DNA of 64,000 bases from Acidimicrobiia bacterium. GTDB lineage: Bacteria; Actinomycetota; Acidimicrobiia; Spongiisociales; ZC4RG35. Location: NCBI GenBank assembly GCA_028284765.1, contig JANQRA010000002.1, positions 429,832 through 493,831 on the forward strand. The letters run 5' to 3'. The notes beneath the pieces were generated by a model. The model had not been told where the DNA came from, made no database searches, and saw only the letters and a list, made by a program, of their open reading frames with translations. The position numbers and the translations under genes are program-made. This document shows, in pieces, positions 7,966-15,381 of this stretch (position 1 is its first letter; every line of letters begins with the position of its first letter).

Positions 7966-9499
7966 GCATCGCCCGGTCGGGCATCAACTGAGCGACGAAG
8001 TCGGTGTCATGAGACACCATGACGATGGTTCCTTCGTAGATCGTCAATGCGTCGAGCAGAGCTTCCTTCGCCTGGGGATCGAGGTTGTTGGTCGGCTCGT
8101 CGAGCATCAACACGTTGGGCCGCGAAACAACCAACATCGCCAACGCCAACTTGGTCTTCTCTCCACCGGAGAGAGTTCCGGCGTCCTGATCGACCTTGTC
8201 TGCCAACAAGAAGTGACCCAACAACGACCTCACGGTGACGTCGGGGACGTCAGTGACATCGCGCATGTGCTCGAACACAGTCTTGCCAGCGGTGATCTGC
8301 TCGTGCTCCTGGGCGTAGTAACCCAGAGTGGCCCGATGGCCCAACGAAACTTCACCTAGGTCGGCGGTCTCTACCCCAGCGAGGATCCGCAGAAGCGTCG
8401 TTTTCCCGGCACCGTTGAGGCCGATGAGCAGCATCCGCTCACCGCGTTCGACGGCAAATTCGATGTCGACGAACACCACGTTGTCCCCGAAGGCTTTGGC
8501 TACACCGGTTGCGGCCAATGGCACTCGGCCGGAGCGCTCGGGCTGAGGGAACTGCAGTCGAACCTGCTTACCTGACTTCTGCACCTCGACGAGGTCGCGC
8601 TTCATACGATCGACACGCGTCTCCATAGCTCGCGCGACTTTCGCCATCTTCTCGGTTGTCCCCTTGAAGCGACGGATGTTCTCTTCGAGTCGAGCAATTG
8701 CCTCGTCCTGATGCTTCCGCTCTCGCTCCTTCCGTTCCTGACGGAGATCGCGCTCGACGAGATAGTGCGAGTAGTTGCCTCTGTAGGCCTCGATCTCGCC
8801 GTGTTCCAACGCCAAGACCGAGGTGATCGCTTCGTCGAGCAGGGGCAGGTCGTGGGAGATCACCAACATCCCACCTTTGTATGTGGACAAGTAGTCGATC
8901 ATCCAGGCCTTGGCATCGAGATCCAGGTGGTTGGTCGGCTCGTCGAGAAGCAGTACATCGGTCTCGGCGAAGAGGATCCGCGCCAGCTCGACTCTGCGTC
9001 TCTGGCCACCGGACATCGACCGCACCGGCTGGCCCAACTCGTCGTTCCCTATGCCGACATTGGATGCGATTCGCTTGGCTTCCGCTTCGGCGACAAACCC
9101 ACCCTTGGCTTCGAATTCGTCGTGGAGACGAGAGAACCGGACGATTCCCCGGTCCCTCTCCTCACCGGTCAGCGACTCGAGACGCTGACGGCTGTGTTCG
9201 ATCCGGCGCTGCATTGCTCCGATATCGCGCGCCATGAGGATTCTCTCGAGACCAGTGGCGTCATCGTGCTCCAGATCGGGAAGCGCCGCCTCTTGGGAGA
9301 AGTAACCGATGTTGCCGGATCGGAGAACCGTGCCTTCAGCCGCGGGTAGTTCGCCGATGAGGGTCCGCATGAGAGTTGTCTTCCCCGCCCCGTTGCGACC
9401 CACCAACCCAATTCGGTCGCCTGATTGCACACTGAAAGAGACATCTCGGATGAGAGTCCGGATGCCAGCATCAATTCGAAGGTCGCGCGCGATCAGCAT
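7901..9499 (-). CDS. ABC-F family ATP-binding protein
   Basis: Soluble tandem ATPase of the ABC-F (EttA/Uup-like) group, which act at the ribosome rather than in transport. The two cassettes carry Walker A GRNGAGKTTLM and GLNGAGKTTLL, signatures MSGGQRRRVELAR and LSGGEKTKLALAM, and Walker B LLLDEPTNHLDL and LMLDEPTNNLDP. A charged linker (ERDLRQERKERERKHQDEAIARL and onward) separates them. There are no membrane segments. The subfamily (translation factor or antibiotic resistance) cannot be settled by eye. Confidence 0.92.
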   Translation of the reverse strand: MLIARDLRIDAGIRTLIRDVSFSVQSGDRIGLVGRNGAGKTTLMRTLIGELPAAEGTVLRSGNIGYFSQEAALPDLEHDDATGLERILMARDIGAMQRRIEHSRQRLESLTGEERDRGIVRFSRLHDEFEAKGGFVAEAEAKRIASNVGIGNDELGQPVRSMSGGQRRRVELARILFAETDVLLLDEPTNHLDLDAKAWMIDYLSTYKGGMLVISHDLPLLDEAITSVLALEHGEIEAYRGNYSHYLVERDLRQERKERERKHQDEAIARLEENIRRFKGTTEKMAKVARAMETRVDRMKRDLVEVQKSGKQVRLQFPQPERSGRVPLAATGVAKAFGDNVVFVDIEFAVERGERMLLIGLNGAGKTTLLRILAGVETADLGEVSLGHRATLGYYAQEHEQITAGKTVFEHMRDVTDVPDVTVRSLLGHFLLADKVDQDAGTLSGGEKTKLALAMLVVSRPNVLMLDEPTNNLDPQAKEALLDALTIYEGTIVMVSHDTDFVAQLMPDRAMLMPDGEMKYFDEELLDLVALA

Positions 9500-9564
9500 G
9501 GGTCAGTTGGGTGGAACGGCGTCAGTCTATGGAAAACTGGATCGGTGAGCGAGGTGATTATCCG

Positions 9565-10323
9565 ATGATGAGGGCGTGGGTTCGAGGAGTTCCGAATTGC
9601 TTCGACGGAGCGATCATCGGTGAGAGCGGTCGAAAGCCCGATGTGGCCAAGGCCCGGCTCCAACACGACGACTACGTGCTGCGGCTCGAAGACTCCGGCC
9701 TCGACGTCGAAAGAGTTGCCGTCGACGAGTCACATCCCGACTGTGTATTCATCGAAGACACAGCCGTGCTCATGGGTGACCAAGTAGTGCTGTGTCGACC
9801 TGGAGCCGAGGCACGACGAGGTGAGGTAGACGCGGTTGGCGAGGCGCTAAGAGGACACTTTGAGGTGACCACCCTTACGGAACCAGCCACCCTCGACGGT
9901 GGCGACGTGATGGTGATCAACGACGTCGCGTATGTCGGTCAAAGCGAACGAACCAATGAGGCAGGGATCGATCAACTGTCGGAGGTTGCTGCATCCGAGG
10001 GGATGAGAACAGTCGCGATCGGCGTTAGTGGTGTCTTACATCTGAAATCCGCAGTCCTCCCGGTTGGCGGAGAGGCTGTGGCCGTGGCACGGGGCACCGT
10101 CGACGAGTCCAAACTGGAGAGCTTGCGGCTACTCCGTGTGGCTGATGACGAGCGGGCCCAGTTCAGTGCACTGCCTCTTGCAGACCGCCTGTTGGTGACC
10201 GCCAGTGCACCCCAGACGGGACGGCACCTCGAAACACTCGGATTCGACGTCGACGTGATCGACGTCTCGGAGATCCTCGCCGCCGACGGAGGCTTGACCT
10301 GTATGTCGATTATCGAGCGATGA
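9565..10323 (+). CDS. Dimethylargininase-family (DDAH) amidinohydrolase
   Basis: A 252-residue pentein-fold hydrolase resembling N(G),N(G)-dimethylarginine dimethylaminohydrolase, which makes citrulline plus dimethylamine. Catalytic-site strings are HPDCVFIEDTAV, LDGGDVMV, the His in GVLHLKSAV and the near-C-terminal nucleophilic Cys in GGLTCMSI. ATG 9565 is preferred over upstream 9511 because homologues start at RAWVRGVP. It is coupled by ATGA to the following P-loop kinase. Arginine deiminase-like or related substrates remain possible. Confidence 0.85.
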   Translation: MMRAWVRGVPNCFDGAIIGESGRKPDVAKARLQHDDYVLRLEDSGLDVERVAVDESHPDCVFIEDTAVLMGDQVVLCRPGAEARRGEVDAVGEALRGHFEVTTLTEPATLDGGDVMVINDVAYVGQSERTNEAGIDQLSEVAASEGMRTVAIGVSGVLHLKSAVLPVGGEAVAVARGTVDESKLESLRLLRVADDERAQFSALPLADRLLVTASAPQTGRHLETLGFDVDVIDVSEILAADGGLTCMSIIER

Positions 10324-10907
10324 GCTACTTAATCGGGGGTCCACCGGGTGGCGGAAAAACCACGCTCGGCCTGTTCCTTGGCCGCGAACTCGGGGTACCG
10401 TCGTTGACAATCGACGACATCAGAACCGGTCTTCTCGCCGTCACGACACCGGCTTCGCATCCCGACCTCCATCTGATCGGTATGCCCGATGCGACGACCT
10501 ACTTCACAGAGACAGAGCCTACGGTGATGATGGAACACGCTGTTGCCCAGCACACAGCACTTTGGCCAGCGGTGGAACGTGTGCTCCGGAAACGGCAGAA
10601 CAACGACCAGCCCCTGGTGATGGATGGCTGGCATCTCATCCCGGGCTTGGTCGCCACTTCCGAGCTGGACTCGCTGAGGCCTTTCTGGATCGACGTCGAC
10701 AACGAGGTACTCGAACAGAGAGAGCGAAACGTGTGGGATTTCTACGCCAAGTCGCGCGACCCTGAGCGGATGTTCTCCAACTTCATGTATCGATCAACGA
10801 CTTGGAACGACCGCATGGCGGCCGAAGCTCGCGCCCTCGGACTCCCGGTTCTACGACAGGACGGCTCCAGATCTGTTGAGCAGCTGGCTGCGGAGGTCCT
10901 CAGCTAG
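10320..10907 (+). CDS. P-loop kinase-like protein
   Basis: A 195-residue protein with Walker [12 protein letters not shown] at residues 6-16, a Walker B-like segment ([12 protein letters not shown]) and an Arg-containing lid region ([19 protein letters not shown]). The layout resembles AAA_33/zeta-toxin and 2-phosphoglycerate-kinase-like small-molecule kinases. It follows the DDAH gene with an ATGA overlap, suggesting a shared pathway. The substrate is unknown. Its end overlaps the convergent clpP end by 8 nt. Confidence 0.8.
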   Translation: MSYLIGGPPGGGKTTLGLFLGRELGVPSLTIDDIRTGLLAVTTPASHPDLHLIGMPDATTYFTETEPTVMMEHAVAQHTALWPAVERVLRKRQNNDQPLVMDGWHLIPGLVATSELDSLRPFWIDVDNEVLEQRERNVWDFYAKSRDPERMFSNFMYRSTTWNDRMAAEARALGLPVLRQDGSRSVEQLAAEVLS

Positions 10908-11505
10908 TCAGACCAGGCGGGATCGCGGCAGGGGCAAGGATCGTGTCGATGAGCCCGTAGGCGACAGCCTCGTCCGCTGTTAGCCAGCGATCCCGGTCCG
11001 TGTCCTGCTCCACCTTTGAAACGTCTTGGCCGGAGTGTCGAGCGAGGATCTCATTGGCGAGAGCGCGCTGTCTCAGGATCTCTGCGGCGTGAATCTCTAT
11101 GTCTGATGCCTGGCCACCGACGTTCTGGACCCATGGCTGATGGATCATCACCCGTCCATGGGGAAGGATCGACCTCTCACCCGCCTCTCCCCCTGCGAGG
11201 ATCAGGCTGGCCGCCGACGCAGCCATACCGATACAGGTCGTGTGGACTGCGGGTTGGATGTGTTGCATCGTGTCGTAGATCGCAAACATCGAATCCATCG
11301 AGCCACCGGGTGAGTTGATATAGAGGGCAACTGGCTTATCGGGATCTTCCGACTCGAGGTGGAGCAACTGGGCAACGACCAGATTGGCGACCTCGTCATC
11401 AACCGGACGACCGAGGAACACGACACGATGCCCCAGAAGTCGTGAGTAGATATCAAACGCTCTCTCTCCTCGGCTCGTTTGCTCTACAACGGTCGGTACC
11501 AACAT
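10900..11505 (-). CDS. clpP: ClpP-type serine protease subunit
   Basis: A 201-residue proteolytic subunit of ATP-dependent Clp protease. The catalytic triad reads Ser97 (GMAASA), His122 (MIHQPW) and Asp168 (QDTDRDRW), the spacing known for ClpP; INSPGGS is the oligomer/oxyanion strand. The ATG at 11505 follows AGGAG by 6 nt; a TTG two codons earlier overlaps that Shine-Dalgarno and is less likely. No second clpP, clpX or tig is adjacent, unlike housekeeping loci. Two GCAACT-N4-RGTTGC dyads lie in its promoter, suggesting a regulated, perhaps accessory, ClpP. Confidence 0.93.
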   Translation of the reverse strand: MLVPTVVEQTSRGERAFDIYSRLLGHRVVFLGRPVDDEVANLVVAQLLHLESEDPDKPVALYINSPGGSMDSMFAIYDTMQHIQPAVHTTCIGMAASAASLILAGGEAGERSILPHGRVMIHQPWVQNVGGQASDIEIHAAEILRQRALANEILARHSGQDVSKVEQDTDRDRWLTADEAVAYGLIDTILAPAAIPPGLTS

Positions 11506-11520
11506 CTTCAACTCCTAACT

Positions 11521-11536
11521 GCAACTTTTTAGTTGC
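11521..11536. promoter_or_regulatory. GCAACT-N4-RGTTGC dyad, site 1 (clpP proximal)
   Basis: GCAACT-TTTT-AGTTGC is a perfect dyad; one more base on each side also pairs (TGCAACT...AGTTGCA). It lies about 15-30 nt upstream of the clpP ATG, downstream of a candidate -10 (GATACT on the minus strand, 11544-11549), where a bound repressor would cover the transcription start. Confidence 0.7.
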
Positions 11537-11555
11537 ATGTCACAGTATCAGATGT

Positions 11556-11571
11556 GCAACTACATGGTTGC
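11556..11571. promoter_or_regulatory. GCAACT-N4-RGTTGC dyad, site 2 (clpP distal)
   Basis: GCAACT-ACAT-GGTTGC has its centre 35 bp from the centre of site 1. The candidate clpP -10 falls between the two dyads, so this one would cover the -35 region. It abuts the 3' end of the repeat-protein gene. Confidence 0.7.
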
Positions 11572-11572
11572 G

Positions 11573-11974
11573 CTATGTCGATTTTCGCCTGAACAACGAG
11601 ACCAGAAGCGAGCCAAGGAAGCCCACAACTAGACCGACAGCCAGCGACTGAGAGCTGCCGAGGACGAGCTTGGACTCCGCATCGATCGAGACGTCCTTGC
11701 CGAGCGCAAGACCTACATAAGACCGGCTGAGATCAACCTTGCGCCCGGCGGCAACCAAGGCACCTCCCTGGTCCACTGTGACCCGGTTGCCGGCACCTAT
11801 CACCCAGCCGCCGCCTTGAGTGATCTCCATATCCTTTCCAGCGCCGATGATTTGTGCGCCGCCCTGCCTCAGATCGAGATCGTTCTTGGCGCCGACCACA
11901 AAGGCTCCAGCCTGAGCGACCGTCACGTCCTCGCCTCCCACAATCGGGAAGAAGCCCATCCTTGCTTCAGTCAT
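11573..11974 (-). CDS. Small protein with six 16-residue repeats and a C-terminal membrane helix
   Basis: A 133-residue product of unrecognised family. About six tandem 16-residue units follow a short N-terminus, for example DLDLRQGGAQIIGAGK and DMEITQGGGWVIGAGN. Regular alternation of polar and small/hydrophobic residues suggests a beta-solenoid-like fold reminiscent of bactofilins. A hydrophobic segment (LAVGLVVGFLGSLLVSLF) and RRKST end the chain, consistent with a membrane anchor facing the cytoplasm. ATG 11974 has GGGG 5 nt upstream. The gene lies between the clpP operators and the SRPBCC-ArsR operator, hinting at a shared regulon. Confidence 0.7.
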   Translation of the reverse strand: MTEARMGFFPIVGGEDVTVAQAGAFVVGAKNDLDLRQGGAQIIGAGKDMEITQGGGWVIGAGNRVTVDQGGALVAAGRKVDLSRSYVGLALGKDVSIDAESKLVLGSSQSLAVGLVVGFLGSLLVSLFRRKST

Positions 11975-12013
11975 CATTTCCCCTTTCGAACCGGAACCTA
12001 CTCGCGGCATTGC

Positions 12014-12029
12014 GCAACTGCTAGGTTGC
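12014..12029. promoter_or_regulatory. GCAACT-N4-RGTTGC dyad, site 3 (SRPBCC-arsR operon)
   Basis: GCAACT-GCTA-GGTTGC ends 5 bp before the ATG of the SRPBCC gene (12035) and lies 40 bp upstream of the repeat-protein start on the other strand. This is the expected place for autoregulation by the ArsR protein encoded downstream. So close to the ATG, it would cover the promoter of a leaderless transcript. Confidence 0.7.
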
Positions 12030-12034
12030 AGTTC

Positions 12035-12379
12035 ATGGACCTACCTGAAGTGAAGCGAAGCGTCGAGATAGAGGCTGAGCCGGACGAAGTGTGGGAGCGA
12101 GTGGTAGATGGCGACCTCTCCGAAGAATGGCTCGGTGTCACCGTGGAACCCCGAGTTGGCGGCAACGTCCGGGTACCTGACAAAGAGATGATCGGGACCG
12201 TCGAGGAGATCGTCCCTGAAGAGTCGATCACATGGTCGTGGCGTGAGGTCGACGGAGATCCTTCGCAAGTGACGATCAAGATCGAACCAACTGAGCACGG
12301 GAGCCGGGTCACGGTCACCGAACGACTGCTCGACTATCAGATCACGGGCGTCCGGCCCTTCTACGCGCAGGCGGCATGA
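12035..12379 (+). CDS. SRPBCC (AHSA1-like) domain protein
   Basis: A 114-residue START/SRPBCC-fold protein: EVKRSVEIEAEPDEVWERVV, then GGNVRVPDKEMIGTVEEIVPEESITWSWRE and a C-terminal beta-strand/helix. Such proteins form a hydrophobic cavity for small ligands. They often sit beside ArsR-family regulators, as here through an ATGA overlap. The chain is shorter than the usual 140-160 residues. The start is set by the ATG five bases after the operator. Confidence 0.8.
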   Translation: MDLPEVKRSVEIEAEPDEVWERVVDGDLSEEWLGVTVEPRVGGNVRVPDKEMIGTVEEIVPEESITWSWREVDGDPSQVTIKIEPTEHGSRVTVTERLLDYQITGVRPFYAQAA

Positions 12380-12687
12380 CCGACCCACAACCGGTGCTGC
12401 ATGCACTCGCTGACCCGACACGACGCGCCGTGTTTGAACGACTCAACTCGAAAGGCCCGGCCTCGGCTTCCGCACTCGCCACCGAGATGCCCGTGAGTCG
12501 ACAAGCGATCGCCAAGCATCTCAGAATTCTCGGCGAGGCAGGACTCGTCGACCGACGATCGAGCGGTCGACAAGTCGTCTATGAAGCGAAACTCGAAGCT
12601 CTCGATGGCGTATCCGCCTGGATCAGCGACGTTGGAAGCCAGTGGGATCGCCGCCTGGAGCAGTTGAAGAGGTCGTTCGAAGCCTGA
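12376..12687 (+). CDS. ArsR-family winged-helix regulator
   Basis: A 103-residue HTH_20/ArsR protein: LHALADPTRRAVFERLNSKGPASASALATEM, recognition helix PVSRQAIAKHLRILGEAGLV, and wing DRRSSGRQVVYE. No cysteine-rich metal motif is present, so it is probably not a metal sensor. It is translationally coupled to the SRPBCC gene, which may present or remove its signal. The GCAACT-N4-RGTTGC dyad at the operon start is the likely autoregulatory site. Matching dyads occur at clpP and before the atp operon. Confidence 0.9.
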   Translation: MTDPQPVLHALADPTRRAVFERLNSKGPASASALATEMPVSRQAIAKHLRILGEAGLVDRRSSGRQVVYEAKLEALDGVSAWISDVGSQWDRRLEQLKRSFEA

Positions 12688-12830
12688 CCCAAAGGTTCTT
12701 CCAACGGGCCAGCGCAGTTAACCGTCAGGTCACATTCGCTCGATACAAAGATGTCGTCATAGACCTCCAAGGGCTTGTGACGACAACAACAGATCCCTCC
12801 TCCCAGGGGCACTTCGGGGTGACGGCGACG

Positions 12831-13781
12831 TCACCCCGATTTCGTTGCAAGGGAAGCCAGCACTTCATCCGAAACGTTGCCACCACAAAGGATGATCCCT
12901 GCCCGAGAATCTCCCAGTTCTTCGCTCATCTGCCGGTTGGCTGCAATGGCGACACCTGCGGATCCCTCGATCCTCATCTGATGCCGATCCATGAAGGAAG
13001 TCATCGCTTCTGCAATTTCGGCTTCGGAGACGAGGACGAAATCGTCTATGAGGTCGCGACAGAACTCATAGGTGATCGCACCTGCTTCAACTCCGCCATG
13101 CGTCCCGTCGGAGAGAGTGTCAGCCGAAGGTATGTCGACGATCGAGCCTGCTTCCAGCGAGGCCCTCACTACGGCCGAGTTCTCTGGGGAGCAGGCAACG
13201 ATTCTGATGTCAGGATGGCGGGCACGGAGCACGCTCCCCACACCCGAAAGGAGCCCACCTCCCCCGACGGCGATGAAAATCACGTCCAGGTCCCCAACGT
13301 CCTCTCGCAGTTCGAGCCCGATGGTCCCTTGCCCGGCAATCACATCGAGATCGTTGTACGGAGGGATGTAGGTGCGCCCGGTCCCCTCAGCCGCTGTCCT
13401 GGCGACACGCTCGGTCACCACCGAGTCAGTCCCTACAACCTCGACGGCAGCCCCAAGGGTTCGGATGCGCTCGACCTTCGACCTGTCTGCATTCTCCGGC
13501 ACGAAGACAGTTACCGCGGTTCCGACCTCGCGTCCGGCGTGTGCAACAGCCGCCCCATGATTCCCGGTAGAGGCTGTGACGACTCCTCTCGATAGCTCCA
13601 CATCAGACAACGCTGTCAACTTGGCGCTGGCTCCTCTGAGCTTGAACGAACCGGTCGTCTGCAGGTTCTCGCATTTGTAGAAAACACTTCCGTCCTCGAT
13701 GGTCGGCGTGTGCTGGACCATCGACCGGATCCGCTCGCGAGCCCCTACCGCGAGCCGGTTCATCTCCGTCGTGGAGGTCAA
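12831..13781 (-). CDS. Threonine/serine dehydratase family PLP enzyme
   Basis: A 316-residue fold-type II PLP enzyme. The PLP lysine is in TGSFKLRGA, the Asn loop in TASTGNHGAAVA, and the phosphate-binding loop in VGGGGLLSGV. It lacks a C-terminal ACT domain, like catabolic threonine/serine ammonia-lyases. The TTG start at 13781 overlaps the aminotransferase stop (TTGA); ATG 13763 is an alternative. Cotranscription with an aminotransferase suggests joint amino-acid conversion, but the substrate is not determinable; diamino-acid or serine racemase-type activity is possible. Confidence 0.85.
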   Translation of the reverse strand: MTSTTEMNRLAVGARERIRSMVQHTPTIEDGSVFYKCENLQTTGSFKLRGASAKLTALSDVELSRGVVTASTGNHGAAVAHAGREVGTAVTVFVPENADRSKVERIRTLGAAVEVVGTDSVVTERVARTAAEGTGRTYIPPYNDLDVIAGQGTIGLELREDVGDLDVIFIAVGGGGLLSGVGSVLRARHPDIRIVACSPENSAVVRASLEAGSIVDIPSADTLSDGTHGGVEAGAITYEFCRDLIDDFVLVSEAEIAEAMTSFMDRHQMRIEGSAGVAIAANRQMSEELGDSRAGIILCGGNVSDEVLASLATKSG

Positions 13782-14914
13782 CTCAGCGATTCGAGCAACT
13801 CGCCGATCCGGTCCAACGCAGGTGTCAGAATCTCCGGCGGTAACCCGAAACTCACCCGCATGAACCCGTCCATCCCGAAATGATCTCCGGGAACAACCAG
13901 AACGCTCTTCTCCACTCGAAGGCGCTCAGCTAGATCGCTCGAGTTGATGTCCAGCGTGTATGGCAGGAGAGCTACCGCCGACGCCTGATGGGAAACCGAC
14001 TCGAATAGACCGCCGTATCGTGCCATCCATTCCTCGAGATTGGGGAAGCCCTGCCGAATGAAACGACGGGTGCGATCAACCAACCTCTGGCGTACTTCCG
14101 GGCGGAGGGCATATTCGCCTAGCTTCATAGAGACCGCCGTTGCCGAAATGGTCAGATACTCGTGACGTGCCCACATCGCGTCGAGTGTCCCAGGGTCGGA
14201 GACTGCCCACCCCAGCCGGAGGCCAGGCATGCCGTAGGCCTTGCTCATCGAGCTGACGGCCACCACCCGGTCGTATCGTCCAAAAAAGGAGGGCGTCTCT
14301 GTGTCGGTAGAGCGCTCGGCTCCGCGGTACACCTCGTCTGAGAGAATGAATGCGCCAACACTGTCGGCAATCTCGACGATCCGGTCCATCTCGGCCTCGG
14401 TGAGGATGCTTCCAGTCGGATTGTTGGGATTGCAGAGAGCAATGAGGCGCGTGCCTGCCTTAACCCTGTCCTCCAACTCGTCGAGATCCGGTGACCACTC
14501 CCGAGATCTTTCGAGCCCAAACGTGTCGACTTCCACACCCCGGTTCTTCGCCAAACCCCATACCTGCATGTAGTTGGGGACCATCACCACCATGTGCTCG
14601 CCGGGTTGCACGAGGGATGTGACAGCCAGATAGTTGGCTTCGATGCCACCAACAGTCACGAGGACGTTTTTCTCGGCGGCTCCTTGGTAGATCGCTGCAA
14701 TGTTCTGGCGAAGCTCCGGAATGCCATTCACCTCCGGGTAGGTGAGCTCCGTTTTGAGGACTTCGTCAAGAATTCTCTGGTCTTGGCCAACGAGCTCTTC
14801 CACAGTGACAGGGTGCACCCCGCTCTCCGAGAGATTGAACTCGACCGTCTGCTCGTAACGGGACATCATTCGCTCCATCACGAACGGCTGGAACTCCTGG
14901 GTGTTTGGCTGCAT
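13778..14914 (-). CDS. Class I/II PLP-dependent aminotransferase
   Basis: A 378-residue fold-type I aminotransferase: NPNNPTGS, SDEVYRG and the PLP lysine in SSMSKAYGMPGLRLGW. Its overall feel is of the group annotated as aspartate/capreomycidine-synthase-like aminotransferases; substrate specificity is unresolved. It is the first gene of a two-gene operon with the PLP dehydratase and is divergent, within 33 bp, from the CoxG-like gene. Confidence 0.85.
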   Translation of the reverse strand: MQPNTQEFQPFVMERMMSRYEQTVEFNLSESGVHPVTVEELVGQDQRILDEVLKTELTYPEVNGIPELRQNIAAIYQGAAEKNVLVTVGGIEANYLAVTSLVQPGEHMVVMVPNYMQVWGLAKNRGVEVDTFGLERSREWSPDLDELEDRVKAGTRLIALCNPNNPTGSILTEAEMDRIVEIADSVGAFILSDEVYRGAERSTDTETPSFFGRYDRVVAVSSMSKAYGMPGLRLGWAVSDPGTLDAMWARHEYLTISATAVSMKLGEYALRPEVRQRLVDRTRRFIRQGFPNLEEWMARYGGLFESVSHQASAVALLPYTLDINSSDLAERLRVEKSVLVVPGDHFGMDGFMRVSFGLPPEILTPALDRIGELLESLS

Positions 14915-14946
14915 CGGCGTCAGCCTATCGGTCTATCTTTCCTGTC

Positions 14947-15381
14947 GTGCCTGAGGAGAAGTTCACCTACACCTCCATCGCCGAGGTCCCAATCGGGACG
15001 GTGTGGGCCGCTATGGACCAACCCGACACGTGGGCTTCGATCAGCGGCATCGACCGTGTGCGAGAACCCAGATTCGAGGACGGCCGGCTGGTCGGGTTCG
15101 CGTTCGACACCAACGTCGCTGGCAGGGCATACGCGGGGATAGCCACACCTGGAAATCGAGTGGAGGGTGAATCCATCAGCTGGCGGATTCAGAACTCGGA
15201 GATAAAGGGAACCGTTGCCGTTGAGCTGCAGCCGCTCGACCAGAAGACGAAGATCGAGGTTGCTCTTCACGTCGAAAGCAATGGGATGATGTCACGGATG
15301 TTCTTTCCGGTGATCGCAAGCGTGGTCGGGAGCGGGTTGCCACGCACTGTGGACGAGTTTGCCGCTGGGTTCGACAGCTGA
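14947..15381 (+). CDS. SRPBCC (CoxG-like) protein
   Basis: A 144-residue polyketide-cyclase/CoxG-like SRPBCC protein (FTYTSIAEVPIGTVWAAMDQPDTW; LPRTVDEFAAGF). GTG 14947 is chosen because the domain starts right after it and the upstream TTG (14905) overlaps the divergent aminotransferase. No Shine-Dalgarno is seen, so the mRNA may be leaderless. Its stop overlaps the start of the ATP-grasp gene by one base, implying joint function. Confidence 0.78.
   Translation: MPEEKFTYTSIAEVPIGTVWAAMDQPDTWASISGIDRVREPRFEDGRLVGFAFDTNVAGRAYAGIATPGNRVEGESISWRIQNSEIKGTVAVELQPLDQKTKIEVALHVESNGMMSRMFFPVIASVVGSGLPRTVDEFAAGFDS

Noticed and set aside
12642-13595. A 317-codon open frame on the plus strand opposite the PLP dehydratase
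   Set aside because: It is fully antisense to an enzyme with clear PLP motifs and overlaps arsR; the sequence shows no domain.
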